28,829 nucleotides of DNA from a virus, in IMG/VR virus record IMGVR_UViG_3300042731_007028, positions 1 to 28,829 of that record; one strand, 5' to 3'. Every line of letters begins with the position of its first letter. Position 1 is the stretch's first letter. The translations under genes and the position numbers were made by a program. Shown in pieces: positions 1 through 7,259 of the stretch. The notes below the pieces were generated by a model, which did no database searches, was not told the DNA's origin, and saw nothing but the letters and a program-made list of their open reading frames with translations.

Positions 1-775
1 ACCCTTGCGCGGCGCCGACCGCCGCCCCGCCCAACTGGCCTGCCAGCGTGTCCAGGATGATCCGTTGCGCGCCCATCAGGTCGTTCGATTCCGCCAGCGT
101 CTTGATCATGGATTTTTGCGACTCGGTGAACGACACACCGCTTCGCCGCAATGCCGTCAATCCCCGCACGGGGTCGTCCAGTGCCTTGGCCAGTTGAACA
201 GTGGCCGATTGAATGCTGCCAAAGCCCACCGCCGCCATGTCCTGGGCCAGGGACAACGTTTCTTTAAATGCAGACCCCGAGACGGATTTAAACGTCAGCA
301 AGATGCCCGCCGCGTCGCGCACCGCCCCGGCGGACGTTAGCGTGGCCTCACCCAGATCCCGCGCAAATTCATTAATCTCTTTCGCCGACAAACCCGCCGC
401 GCCGCCCGTCACCTTGACCTGCGCTTCCAGCTTGAGCATCTGCGTCTCGAACTTCTCGCCCGCCGAAGCGATGTTCTTCAGCGCGAGAATGCCCCCGGTC
501 ACCGCCGCACCGAAGCCCACCATGGCTACCGTGGTGGTTGACAGCAAGCTGCCCACGGTTGACAATCGGCCCGCCACAGGTCCCAATGGGCCATCGAACG
601 CCGCCACGTTCTGCGCCGCGCGTTTGAACGAATCCCCTAGCTGTTTACTCCCGGGAGCGGCCTTCTCCACCGCCTTCTTAAATGACGTCGTGGATTGCGC
701 CGCACCCTTCAGATTCTTTGTGAAGTTGCTGGTATCCGCCTCAATTTTCGCAGTGACTTTTTCGATTTCGGCCAT
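1..775 (-). CDS. Tail length tape measure protein, N-terminal part (cut by window edge)
   Basis: This is the first 258 codons of a tail tape measure protein; the rest lies beyond the left edge. Family members set tail length and are ejected with the DNA. The start ATG (775-773) lies 6 bases after the stop of the chaperone extension and has an AAGGGG ribosome site about 12 bases upstream. The N-terminus (MAEIEKVTAKIEA, then NFTKNLKGAAQ) is charged and helical. A hydrophobic Gly/Ala segment follows (VAMVGFGAAVTGGILAL). The visible end carries the motifs ALDDPVRGLTALRRSGVSF, TESQKSMIKTLAESNDLMGA and QRIILDTLAGQLGG, typical of the TMP_2 tape measure family. Its place directly after the tail assembly chaperones is the canonical siphovirus order. 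Total length cannot be judged here. Confidence 0.93.
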   Translation of the reverse strand, partial: MAEIEKVTAKIEADTSNFTKNLKGAAQSTTSFKKAVEKAAPGSKQLGDSFKRAAQNVAAFDGPLGPVAGRLSTVGSLLSTTTVAMVGFGAAVTGGILALKNIASAGEKFETQMLKLEAQVKVTGGAAGLSAKEINEFARDLGEATLTSAGAVRDAAGILLTFKSVSGSAFKETLSLAQDMAAVGFGSIQSATVQLAKALDDPVRGLTALRRSGVSFTESQKSMIKTLAESNDLMGAQRIILDTLAGQLGGAAVGAAQG

Positions 776-781
776 TAGCTA

Positions 782-1039
782 TCAACACCCCTTCATCCGT
801 CGCGGTTTCGTTTGCCGCGCTTGTGCCGCCTCTTTTAACTTTCCAAGTTCATCCGGTGTTACCGCGTTTTCATTCGTCAATTTCATTACCCGTAAGTAAC
901 CTTTGTTCGCAGCCATTAACTCACACATCGTCGATCGCCAGAATACTTTCGGTGACCAGTGTAAGACACCTGTTGCGAATTCCATATGGAGGCTAAAACT
1001 GCCTTTCACCGCAGCGCCTGCTCCAGCCCCCTCTACACG
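782..1039 (-). CDS. Tail assembly chaperone, second (frameshift) part, TAC_6-like
   Basis: This is the downstream frame of the two-part tail assembly chaperone, equivalent to the T part of lambda G-GT. The core ATGVLHWSPKVFW followed by STMCELMAA resembles the short chaperone that follows gp10 in gene transfer agents (SPxxFWxxTxxEL pattern). The reading frame is entered by a -1 shift at the GGGAAAC heptamer. After the slip the chain reads RVEGAGAGAAVKGS and then the conserved core, giving a fusion of about 241 residues with the upstream gene. A GTG at 1009 with a GGAG some 10 bases upstream, or an ATG at 985, could be independent starts, but neither has a strong ribosome site. It ends TGA, 6 bases before the tape measure ATG. 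The function is chaperoning the tape measure during tail tube assembly. Confidence 0.8.
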   Translation of the reverse strand, partial: RVEGAGAGAAVKGSFSLHMEFATGVLHWSPKVFWRSTMCELMAANKGYLRVMKLTNENAVTPDELGKLKEAAQARQTKPRRMKGC

Positions 1040-1506
1040 TTTCCCGCCGTCCGCCGCTTCGCTTTCTTTAACGACTTTGGGTCTGCGTCATCGATTGCTG
1101 CCTCTTCCGTTTCTTCTGTGGACCCAACTTCTTCTTCTGCAGCTTCAACTTCCTCGTCCCCCATCACACCCCGCGTGATAAAGTTAATCAACGGATTAGT
1201 TCCCTCGTCCGTACCGGCGGACAGCAACTTGTCCATGCCGTGATTGCGTATTGCATTACCGATCTCATTAAACGTCGGTTTGGCCGAAGGTTTAAAGCCG
1301 CTCTCTAAGAATCCGTGAATACCCGCCCACACGACGGTGGCGATCGCGTTAAAACGCAAGTCACGATTCTGAAATTTCCGGATCAACGCCAACATCGAGC
1401 AGTCTAAACGTTCCTCAATCTCACACATTGATTCAAATGTGGGGCGTAACGTATACCGCTCCCCGTTTAACACCAAAGTCACTTCACCCCGTTGATGATT
1501 CGCCAT
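1033..1506 (-). CDS. Tail assembly chaperone, first part (GTA gp10/TAC_11-like)
   Basis: This is a 157-residue protein with the fold signature of the gene-transfer-agent gp10 tail assembly chaperone. The N-terminal part reads GEVTLVLNGERYTLRPTFES, then MCEIEERLDCSMLALIRKF and AIATVVWAGIHG. The C-terminal third is acidic (runs of Glu around residues 118-138) and then turns basic (KSLKKAKRR) just before the stop. Such chaperones coat the tape measure and recruit tail tube subunits, and are not normally in the finished virion. The ATG at 1506 is preceded by AAAGGAG. It sits between the tail tube gene and the tape measure, as in lambda-like and GTA tails. A fraction of ribosomes probably shift frame at 1039-1045 to make the longer fusion. 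Confidence 0.88.
   Translation of the reverse strand: MANHQRGEVTLVLNGERYTLRPTFESMCEIEERLDCSMLALIRKFQNRDLRFNAIATVVWAGIHGFLESGFKPSAKPTFNEIGNAIRNHGMDKLLSAGTDEGTNPLINFITRGVMGDEEVEAAEEEVGSTEETEEAAIDDADPKSLKKAKRRTAGNV
1039..1045 (-). promoter_or_regulatory. Programmed -1 ribosomal frameshift site GGGAAAC
   Basis: On the minus strand the last codons of the upstream chaperone read GCG GGA AAC GTG TAG. The heptamer G GGA AAC is in the exact X XXY YYZ phase needed for simultaneous -1 slippage and lies one codon before the stop. After slippage the ribosome continues in the frame of the 782-1039 extension with no stop in between. Lambda uses the closely related GGGAAAG at the same place between G and T. 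A GC-rich stretch downstream could form a stimulatory structure, but I did not find a clearly stable one by eye. Confidence 0.8.
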
Positions 1507-1532
1507 AACAATCTCGCTCCTTTAACCGAAGA

Positions 1533-1943
1533 TTACGCGCGGCTCATCGTACAGATCCCACCGCTCTCAAGGGAAATGCTGAACGTCTGCTCCGCCGTGT
1601 GTTCGCCGCCGTATTCAAACGATGTGAGTTGAAAAACCCCTTGGATTTGATCGCCATTTTCAAACGTCAACAAGAACTCTTCCAACGCGCCGCTGAACGC
1701 TAAATCTTCGCATTGATTAATTGGCGCGCCATCGTCGAACACGCCGGACCCGCTCGCCGATACCGAGCGCAACCCTGTGTCACCCAGTAGCTGTCGCCAC
1801 GGCGCTTCATCCGCCGTTGTGACGTCCACCGACTCGTTGTTGATCGTGATCGTCTTCGACCGCACGCCGCCTATCGTCGCAAACGCCGCGGGGGATGTGC
1901 CGTCCGAAATTTGTATTAAAATTAAACGCCCTTTGCTCGCCAT
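1533..1943 (-). CDS. Major tail tube protein (TP901-1/GTA gp9-like)
   Basis: This 136-residue protein is the predicted subunit of the tail tube. It begins MASKGRLILIQISDG and carries the family pattern SVDVTTADEAPWRQLLGDTG, followed by SVSASGSGVFDD and a C-terminal FEYGGEHTAEQTFSISLESG. This matches the TP901-1-type tail protein family, which includes GTA gp9. The size is normal for the family. The ribosome site GAGGAGGT, 8 bases before the ATG, is among the strongest in the operon, as expected for an abundant protein. It overlaps the stop codon of the upstream FkbM gene. In comparable phages this gene directly follows the tail terminator. Here eight glycan-type genes separate the two. Confidence 0.9.
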   Translation of the reverse strand: MASKGRLILIQISDGTSPAAFATIGGVRSKTITINNESVDVTTADEAPWRQLLGDTGLRSVSASGSGVFDDGAPINQCEDLAFSGALEEFLLTFENGDQIQGVFQLTSFEYGGEHTAEQTFSISLESGGICTMSRA

Positions 1944-1951
1944 AATCTGTT

Positions 1952-1959
1952 ACCTCCTC
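1952..1959 (-). promoter_or_regulatory. Strong ribosome binding site of the tail tube gene, overlapping the previous stop
   Basis: On the minus strand the end of the FkbM gene and the start of the tail tube gene read TGAGGAGGTAACAGATTATG. The TGA stop of the methyltransferase forms the first letters of the GAGGAGGT Shine-Dalgarno sequence. The glycan cassette is therefore joined to the tail tube gene with no spare sequence, which argues that the junction is an evolved and functional one. Confidence 0.75.
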
Positions 1960-2614
1960 ACGTAAACGTGTAAATGTAATCCGACTTTATTGTTGCCACC
2001 TGTGTCGCACCCAGCGCGGTTAAATACCGCAGGCAATCGCCCGTCACATTACCGAACCGCTCCGCCATGCCTTTTTTCGATTCAACTAACACTACCGGTC
2101 TGTATTCCAACAACGTTAACCGCGCGCCCTGCAACGCCAACAGCTCCGCCCCTTCCACGTCCAATTTTAAAAAATCCAACCGATCCAGTTTCAGCGCATC
2201 AAGCGATGTCATTGCCGACGTGCGCACACTACTCACACTCGCGCAGGGTTGCACAAACCGAGACCCCGTATTACCCGCCCGGGTAACGTCGTCCATCACA
2301 GTCACTAACTTGTCTGCATCACCCAGCGCCTCGTTGTAGGTAAACACGTTAGGATAGGCTTCCGTGTTCTTGACCAGGCATTCGTACGTGTCAATCGCTG
2401 GCTCAAACGCAATAACGCGTTCAAAACATCCCGCCAGTACACGCGTCCAGGACCCCACGTGCGCCCCGCCATCCACCGCAACCCCAAACCGCTCCGGAGG
2501 CACGAAAGACAACGCCGTATCCAACCGGTCAAGCTGAAACCCCTCACCGCGTTTAAAGATCGGCTCAAAGTAGCTGTCTGCGTCCGGTAACCAATAATCA
2601 CCCACCTTCTTCAT
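1958..2614 (-). CDS. FkbM-family SAM-dependent methyltransferase (second copy in cassette)
   Basis: This 218-residue protein has the Rossmann methyltransferase fold of the FkbM family. Motif I is VAVDGGAHVGSWT and the acidic SAM-binding strand is VIAFEPAIDTYECL. The family signature LDFLKLDVEGAELLALQGA lies near residue 150, and RPVVLVES follows. FkbM enzymes O-methylate sugars or other small hydroxyl substrates and often cap surface glycans. The start ATG overlaps the stop of the preceding glycosyltransferase (ATGA). It is the last gene of the glycan cassette, and its stop merges with the ribosome site of the tail tube gene. It is a divergent paralogue of the FkbM gene at 4128-4730. The substrate is unknown. 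A phage-made virion glycan is my inference. Confidence 0.88.
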   Translation of the reverse strand: MKKVGDYWLPDADSYFEPIFKRGEGFQLDRLDTALSFVPPERFGVAVDGGAHVGSWTRVLAGCFERVIAFEPAIDTYECLVKNTEAYPNVFTYNEALGDADKLVTVMDDVTRAGNTGSRFVQPCASVSSVRTSAMTSLDALKLDRLDFLKLDVEGAELLALQGARLTLLEYRPVVLVESKKGMAERFGNVTGDCLRYLTALGATQVATIKSDYIYTFT

Positions 2615-3414
2615 CGCTGTCCCCAGTAAGAGTGGTTATGCGGCACAACAACCTCGTCGCGATGGGACCGGCCCACCGCCTTCCGATCCCCTTTCAAATG
2701 GTCCATGACCGTGCCTAGTATGCTGTTGACAAAAACATGTCCCCGTCCCGTAGAGGGAATGTTGTACGCGCGCAGTACGTCTTTGAAATATTCCCGCGCT
2801 CGATCGTACACGTACGAATCGTGCCACTCGTTGTAAGCAAATACATCACCGCTGATATACAAGCCCGCAAACCACTCAATAAAGTGCTTCGTAACGGGGC
2901 GATCCAAATTGTAGCCCACAAAGCCGCACTCGCTGTGCCCCCGTCCATCCCGGCCCAAATAGCACGTGTCATAATCATCGCCTAATAGACTGTCTAGAAA
3001 CTCAAACGTAACCGGCGCGAATGTCACAATGTCGGCATCCACCCAGAATAATTTCCCCGTTTTAACGTGTTTAAATGCGTCGTAAATCGCAAACACCTTT
3101 TTAGCGAACTTAAACGCGTCATAACGGAAATTGTATCCCTCATCCGCGCACTTCTTCTTCCACGGGTGAGGCTGGTTTACCACTCGGCCATTCGCCAAGG
3201 GATCCTGATAATACCGTCGAATAAAATGACTGCATTCCGGTACTTGCAATAGATCATAAGCCTGGTGGCTGTCATACAAAGAGCTATACAACCCCTCGTG
3301 GTAGATGTACAAAGTAACCGTCTTGGGCCAGTACCGATTAAACGTCTCAAGGAATCGTGCACCGTACTGCTCAAAACCGGCGTTGCTGAAACTAGTAACA
3401 ACGGTGTGGCTCAT
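2611..3414 (-). CDS. GT-A-like glycosyltransferase (DAD motif)
   Basis: This 267-residue putative glycosyltransferase begins MSHTVVTSFSNAGFEQYGAR. The central GKLFWVDADIVTFAPVT has the DxD-type metal and nucleotide-sugar motif after a hydrophobic strand, as in GT-A enzymes. Downstream lie the conserved-looking CGFVGYNL and NEWHDSYVYDRAREYF, then a C-terminal HNHSYWGQR that could supply metal ligands. No membrane segment or signal peptide is visible. Its start overlaps the stop of the upstream glycosyltransferase by ATGA and its stop overlaps the FkbM start the same way. It therefore belongs to the coupled cassette. The exact CAZy family, donor and acceptor cannot be told from the sequence. 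Confidence 0.72.
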   Translation of the reverse strand: MSHTVVTSFSNAGFEQYGARFLETFNRYWPKTVTLYIYHEGLYSSLYDSHQAYDLLQVPECSHFIRRYYQDPLANGRVVNQPHPWKKKCADEGYNFRYDAFKFAKKVFAIYDAFKHVKTGKLFWVDADIVTFAPVTFEFLDSLLGDDYDTCYLGRDGRGHSECGFVGYNLDRPVTKHFIEWFAGLYISGDVFAYNEWHDSYVYDRAREYFKDVLRAYNIPSTGRGHVFVNSILGTVMDHLKGDRKAVGRSHRDEVVVPHNHSYWGQR

Positions 3415-4112
3415 GCGGTCGCCGCCGTGGGCGCGTACGCTTTAAAAAACTGCATGCGATCCCGCTCCTCGAACCACACGTCTGCGAATTCACATTCACT
3501 GAACTCGTTCCACCACGGACCCCCGAGGGTGAAATGTGCAATCTTTGCTCGGGCATCCGGGGCATCATATCCCACCAGATGATTCCATTCTGGGGGCAAT
3601 GCCCCTATTTTCTTTCCCCGACGCAACCACTTAAATTGGTGCAGATCCAGCCCGCTCGCCGTGTTCACGTAGGCCGGCGTCAGCTCTCCGCAACGTGCAC
3701 AGTTAAACAGCATCACGGACGACCAGTTCTTTCTCTCGTAACTGGTCTGCACATTGCCCAGGTATTTCACAGTCTCACGGGGCCGGTGGTCATGCTGGAC
3801 CACCATCACCGCGTATTTGTCATCGCGCAACGCCCACAGTTCGGTAATATCCGCGAGGCACAGCATGTCACTGTCAGCAAAAAGCGCCCAGCCCTTATAC
3901 CCGCATAACCACGGGACCAACCATCGAGAAAATGCGAAGTCATTAGACTGAAGAGGATGCCGTGGTCGAGTCAATACCGGATCCAATTGCGACAACCGAA
4001 GCGGCGTCACCGAGACAGGTTGAGAGGATCGGCTTTGGATTGAATGTTCAAACACGTGATAGGCAATAGATTCGACTGGATCAAACCCGATAAATACACT
4101 GAGTGGTTTCAT
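3411..4112 (-). CDS. GT-A glycosyltransferase (GT8-like)
   Basis: This 233-residue protein begins MKPLSVFIGFDPVESIAYHV. It shows the standard GT-A order: an N-terminal nucleotide-binding strand, GWALFADSDMLCLADI with a DSD metal motif near residue 81, NWSSVMLFNC, and a C-terminal AHFTLGGPWWNE that resembles the HxxGxxKPW end motif of GT8-type enzymes. It probably transfers a sugar from a nucleotide donor. The ATG follows AAGGAG and lies 15 bases after the stop of the FkbM gene. Its end overlaps the next glycosyltransferase (ATGA). The protein is likely cytoplasmic, as no signal is visible. The substrate is unknown; within this operon the target could be a structural protein or a glycan attached to one. 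Confidence 0.8.
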   Translation of the reverse strand: MKPLSVFIGFDPVESIAYHVFEHSIQSRSSQPVSVTPLRLSQLDPVLTRPRHPLQSNDFAFSRWLVPWLCGYKGWALFADSDMLCLADITELWALRDDKYAVMVVQHDHRPRETVKYLGNVQTSYERKNWSSVMLFNCARCGELTPAYVNTASGLDLHQFKWLRRGKKIGALPPEWNHLVGYDAPDARAKIAHFTLGGPWWNEFSECEFADVWFEERDRMQFFKAYAPTAATA

Positions 4113-4127
4113 AACGAATGGCTCCTT

Positions 4128-4730
4128 CTATTGAAACGTAAAAATTTTATCGGGGTAGCGGAACGCGACTTGCGCCGCCCCCCAACTTGTTAACAAGTCA
4201 TCAACAGCACTCTCTTTGTAACCATAACGTTTACCGTAACTCGATTTTTCAACGACAATAACCGGCTTAAATGTTTTCACAGTGGTTTCGGCGCCTCTCA
4301 AGACCAACATCTCTGCGCCTTCCACATCAATTTTAAGTAACCCCAGCGCGCTGAGACCCAGCCCGTCTAACGTCACCATTGATGTGGGATTAATAAACAC
4401 CTCGCCGGGCTTGCGGTGCGCTTTACGCACATAGCGGCTTTGCGAATTGCGCAGTTTCTTTTCCAACGACACCAGCTCGATGTCCGCCTGAGCAACATCG
4501 CCCACCGCGTCGTTATAACAGCGCACGTTACCGTAAGTTAACGCCACATTCAGCAGCTTCTTAAACACGTCCCGACCCGGCTCGAACGCCACGACCTGGT
4601 CAAACCGGGCCGCCATGCGAGCCGTCCAATCACCCACATTGGCCCCGACGTCAACCGCGAGCTTGAAGTTTTCCACGTAGCCAAACGCCAGATCCAAGTT
4701 GCCTAATTGTTCCGTACGTGACGCTTTCAT
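4128..4730 (-). CDS. FkbM-family SAM-dependent methyltransferase (first copy in cassette)
   Basis: This 200-residue FkbM methyltransferase has motif I LAVDVGANVGDWTARMA, the acidic strand VVAFEPGRDVFKKL, and the family signature LGLLKIDVEGAEMLVLRGAE followed by KPVIVVEKSSYGKRYG. I place the start at the ATG at 4730 (MKASRTEQLGN) because it overlaps the upstream stop as ATGA and has AGGAGC upstream. An ATG-less extension to 4757 is open but lacks these features. The enzyme should methylate a hydroxyl group, most likely on a sugar. It shares motif wording with the FkbM gene at 1958-2614, so the cassette holds two methyl-capping enzymes, perhaps for different positions. Confidence 0.88.
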   Translation of the reverse strand: MKASRTEQLGNLDLAFGYVENFKLAVDVGANVGDWTARMAARFDQVVAFEPGRDVFKKLLNVALTYGNVRCYNDAVGDVAQADIELVSLEKKLRNSQSRYVRKAHRKPGEVFINPTSMVTLDGLGLSALGLLKIDVEGAEMLVLRGAETTVKTFKPVIVVEKSSYGKRYGYKESAVDDLLTSWGAAQVAFRYPDKIFTFQ

Positions 4731-5590
4731 CTCAGCTGCTCCTGCAAATACGACCACATCTCACCGCTGCGCATCTCGTCCAGCGTCCATTGACAATACG
4801 CCAAGTCACACCCCCACTGATACCGCGCAGTATCGTTTGGAAATTCAACAGCTTGAAGTTGATCAAGTCGTTGCATCGCGATGGGTTTAGCAATGGCGTC
4901 GCCCAACACCACACAAGGCACACCCGCGAGTATCGCATCGAATGCCGCGTTGCTGCCGTGGGTAATCAACGCCTTTGCTCCGATCAGTTCTTCTTGAATT
5001 TTCTTCTTACCCTGCGAGAATGTGGTGCCGTCGATCGGTACCGCATCCCGCCAGGTGGGTTTGGGCCGATATACGATCTCGTGCCGAGGCAAATATTTCC
5101 TCACCGCACGCACAACCTTGGCCGCGTACTTAGTCGCGTCTCCAATCTGCTGGAAATCACAATATTTTTGCGACGACCCCGCGTAAATAATATGCCGCCC
5201 CAGGGGTTGGCGAGATTCAAAAACGAAACCCAGCCGGCGCCAACGGTCATCCGGGCGTGGAATGGCTTGGAAGTAAGCAAGCGGTTGAAAGCCATCAACA
5301 CTAAATCGGAAGTACTTCAACTTAACTGCCGGATCATCCCCCCGGCCTCGGTAATACCCTTTATCCACATAGACCACGTGTTTACCCAGCACCCGGTGTT
5401 CGCGGAAAATCTCACCACTACGCCCTTTGACGCCCAACACGATCGCCACGTCGGTCTCAGCCAACGGGCCGTCGTATTCGCTCGTCACCCGTGTCTCGTA
5501 ATCCAATCCCAGCGCTCGCGCACCCTCACCCACCCGCTCAGCCAAACGGTGTTCCAGTGGCTTGTTCGAACGCCAGAAGGTGACCCTCAC
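4727..5590 (-). CDS. GT-B-like capsule/glycan transferase paralogue 3
   Basis: The product is 287 residues from a GTG start at 5590 (MRVTFWRSNKPLEHRLAERV). I chose this start because AGGAGG (5598-5603) lies 7 bases upstream and the GTG overlaps the previous stop as GTGA. The C-terminal half shows a GT-B-like nucleotide-sugar region: EIVYRPKPTW, then ALITHGSNAAFDAILAGVPC and VVLGDAIA. The pattern recalls capsule polysaccharide transferases of the KpsC/KpsS type, which also carry a SNxxxDAxxxG motif. It ends AYCQWTLDEMRSGEMWSYL, an end shared with its two upstream neighbours. The three genes are tandem paralogues. Function as a glycosyl transferase is likely; donor and acceptor are unknown. Confidence 0.75.
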   Translation of the reverse strand: MRVTFWRSNKPLEHRLAERVGEGARALGLDYETRVTSEYDGPLAETDVAIVLGVKGRSGEIFREHRVLGKHVVYVDKGYYRGRGDDPAVKLKYFRFSVDGFQPLAYFQAIPRPDDRWRRLGFVFESRQPLGRHIIYAGSSQKYCDFQQIGDATKYAAKVVRAVRKYLPRHEIVYRPKPTWRDAVPIDGTTFSQGKKKIQEELIGAKALITHGSNAAFDAILAGVPCVVLGDAIAKPIAMQRLDQLQAVEFPNDTARYQWGCDLAYCQWTLDEMRSGEMWSYLQEQLR

Positions 5591-6444
5591 AGCAACCCCT
5601 CCTCTTGCAAATGCCGCCACGGTTTACCCCGCCGGATTTCCGACACATTCCATTGCGTCCAAGCAATGTCACTAAGCCACTGTAGGCGCTCCGCATCGCT
5701 CGGGAAATAAGGGTTATCCAAGTCGCCCAATGTCGATGACATGCGCAAGCCCACGCCATCACCCAGTACCACACAGGGCTTGCCCGCCACGATAGCGTCC
5801 ACCGCCACATTACTGTGGTGCGTCACCACCAGCTTGCACCGGGCCAGCACATCCTCTACCGGTTCGTCAGGGGGAGAATACGCCGCTCCTTCAATGGGGG
5901 TGGCCCCCGGCCACGATGGCTTAGGCCGATATACAATGGGGCTGTCGGTCGCTTCCAGGAGCGATTGCACCACATTTTCTTCAAACTCCTGCGGGCCCAA
6001 CCCGTACACACCCGCTGACTTAGCTGACATGCCCGCCACCAAGATGTACTCCCCGCTCGGGTCGAACGGCTTAATGTCGAGTTCCATCTTCCGCAGGCGC
6101 GTGCTGTTGTGGCGGGTCGCTTGGTAATAGTGATTGGGTTGCAACCCGTCCACCACGACTTTGTGATAACCGCGCAGTCTGCCTCCTTCGATACGCTTCC
6201 AATACCCCAGATCGATCAACAACGTGTGCCTGTCCGCCTTGCGGTATGCTTCATAAACTTTCAATAAATTTCCGCGCAATCCGTAAAATGCGGAGACATC
6301 AGCTTGGGGCGTGCCGTCGAACTGCGCCGCCTGGCGCATGACATTTTTCACCCCACACCGGGACAATCCCACCGCCATGGCGTGGCACAACGTCTTGGAG
6401 CGCTTGCCGTGATCGTAGAATATCTCCACCGTGCGCTGAGTCAT
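5587..6444 (-). CDS. GT-B-like capsule/glycan transferase paralogue 2
   Basis: The product is 285 residues, starting at the ATG at 6444 (MTQRTVEIFYDHGKRSKTLC), which overlaps the upstream stop as ATGA and has GGAGGT about 10 bases before it. Features shared with the paralogues on either side: LIDLGYWKRIEGG in the N-terminal half, VVVDGLQPNHYYQATRHN, EYILVAGMSAKS, PIVYRPKPSWPGATPIEG, KLVVTHHSNVAVDAIVAGKP, CVVLGDGVGL, and the end AWTQWNVSEIRRGKPWRHL. The SNxxxDAxxxGxP segment is the likely nucleotide-sugar site of a GT-B fold. The middle and third paralogues are closer to each other (both have VYRPKPxW and PCVVLGD) than to the first. Confidence 0.75.
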   Translation of the reverse strand: MTQRTVEIFYDHGKRSKTLCHAMAVGLSRCGVKNVMRQAAQFDGTPQADVSAFYGLRGNLLKVYEAYRKADRHTLLIDLGYWKRIEGGRLRGYHKVVVDGLQPNHYYQATRHNSTRLRKMELDIKPFDPSGEYILVAGMSAKSAGVYGLGPQEFEENVVQSLLEATDSPIVYRPKPSWPGATPIEGAAYSPPDEPVEDVLARCKLVVTHHSNVAVDAIVAGKPCVVLGDGVGLRMSSTLGDLDNPYFPSDAERLQWLSDIAWTQWNVSEIRRGKPWRHLQEEGLL

Positions 6445-7259
6445 TGGGTCACATACCTCCATGCTTTGCCGCTCTGCAGTTCGTTCACATGCCACTGTCG
6501 CCAAGCCAGGTCGTAGAACGTTTTCTCGCGCTCAGGGTAGCGCGGCTGCTCGATCGTGTTGATGCCTTTCGTGGCCAAGTCGGCGCACGCAATAGTGGGA
6601 CCGCAGTAGAACACCGGCACGCCATTAATCAGCGCGTCAGTGGCGGCGTTACTCGTCCAGACCACCACGGCAAACGCCCGGGGTAGGCAATCACTCAGCG
6701 GCGTCCGATGGTCCAATACCTCGCAGTTACTTGGCGGTTGCTTGAGTGTTACCACGCGCTCGGGGTGAGGCTTGTAGACCAGTTTCATGCTCGTCCGTTT
6801 CCTCAAACTGTTCAACACCGCGTCCGGCCAGATCGACGGCATCGCCATCGGTGAGTAGTTGTATTTACCTCGTTGCGCACAGACTAGAATATACGCGCCA
6901 TCTTTGACCCACGGTTTCAATTCGATGCCCAGTTTGTCCCAACGCGCCGGCGAATCGTTGGGGGTCGCTTTTTCATTTCCATTAAACCCGTCCAGATTCA
7001 TCAAGTAATAACCTGCCTCCCGCTTGAGATAACCATTCTCCATCACCACGTGCTTGCCGCCCGCCTGCTTGCACTGCCCGGCAAACCGCTTTGCCAGACC
7101 GTAATTGTTCCACGTCACCACCGCGCAATCCCGGGTTAATTGACTGGAATCGGCATGCGTCATGAGCATGTCCCCCGCCGCTTGTACCCCCGCAAGCGTC
7201 TCCCGTCGGGGATACGCGCGATGTTGACGCAACATGACATGTACGAGACGGCGACTCAT
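6441..7259 (-). CDS. GT-B-like capsule/glycan transferase paralogue 1
   Basis: This 272-residue protein begins MSRRLVHVMLRQHRAYPRRE. Its ATG overlaps the stop of the DUF115-like gene (ATGA). Conserved-looking segments are VVMENGYLKREAGYYLMNLD, GAYILVCAQRGKYNYSPMAM, MKLVYKPHPE, VVVWTSNAATDALINGVPVF and the end AWRQWHVNELQSGKAWRYV. The KPHPE plus SNAATDALINGVP pair is typical of GT-B transferases acting on capsule or surface polysaccharides. The order of blocks matches the two downstream paralogues closely, so the three arose by duplication, though clear divergence shows the event is old. No transmembrane segment is visible. Confidence 0.75.
   Translation of the reverse strand: MSRRLVHVMLRQHRAYPRRETLAGVQAAGDMLMTHADSSQLTRDCAVVTWNNYGLAKRFAGQCKQAGGKHVVMENGYLKREAGYYLMNLDGFNGNEKATPNDSPARWDKLGIELKPWVKDGAYILVCAQRGKYNYSPMAMPSIWPDAVLNSLRKRTSMKLVYKPHPERVVTLKQPPSNCEVLDHRTPLSDCLPRAFAVVVWTSNAATDALINGVPVFYCGPTIACADLATKGINTIEQPRYPEREKTFYDLAWRQWHVNELQSGKAWRYVTQ

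Noticed and set aside
5591-5620. Upstream start (MAAFARGGVAV) for the third transferase
   Set aside because: The GTG at 5590 has AGGAGG at 7 bases and a GTGA overlap; the longer form would read through the ribosome site.
4718-5710. A long plus-strand frame (330 residues) opposite the glycan genes
   Set aside because: It lies over the minus-strand genes, which have ribosome sites, coupled starts and family motifs; the plus-strand reading has no such support and is a shadow of the GC-rich codons.
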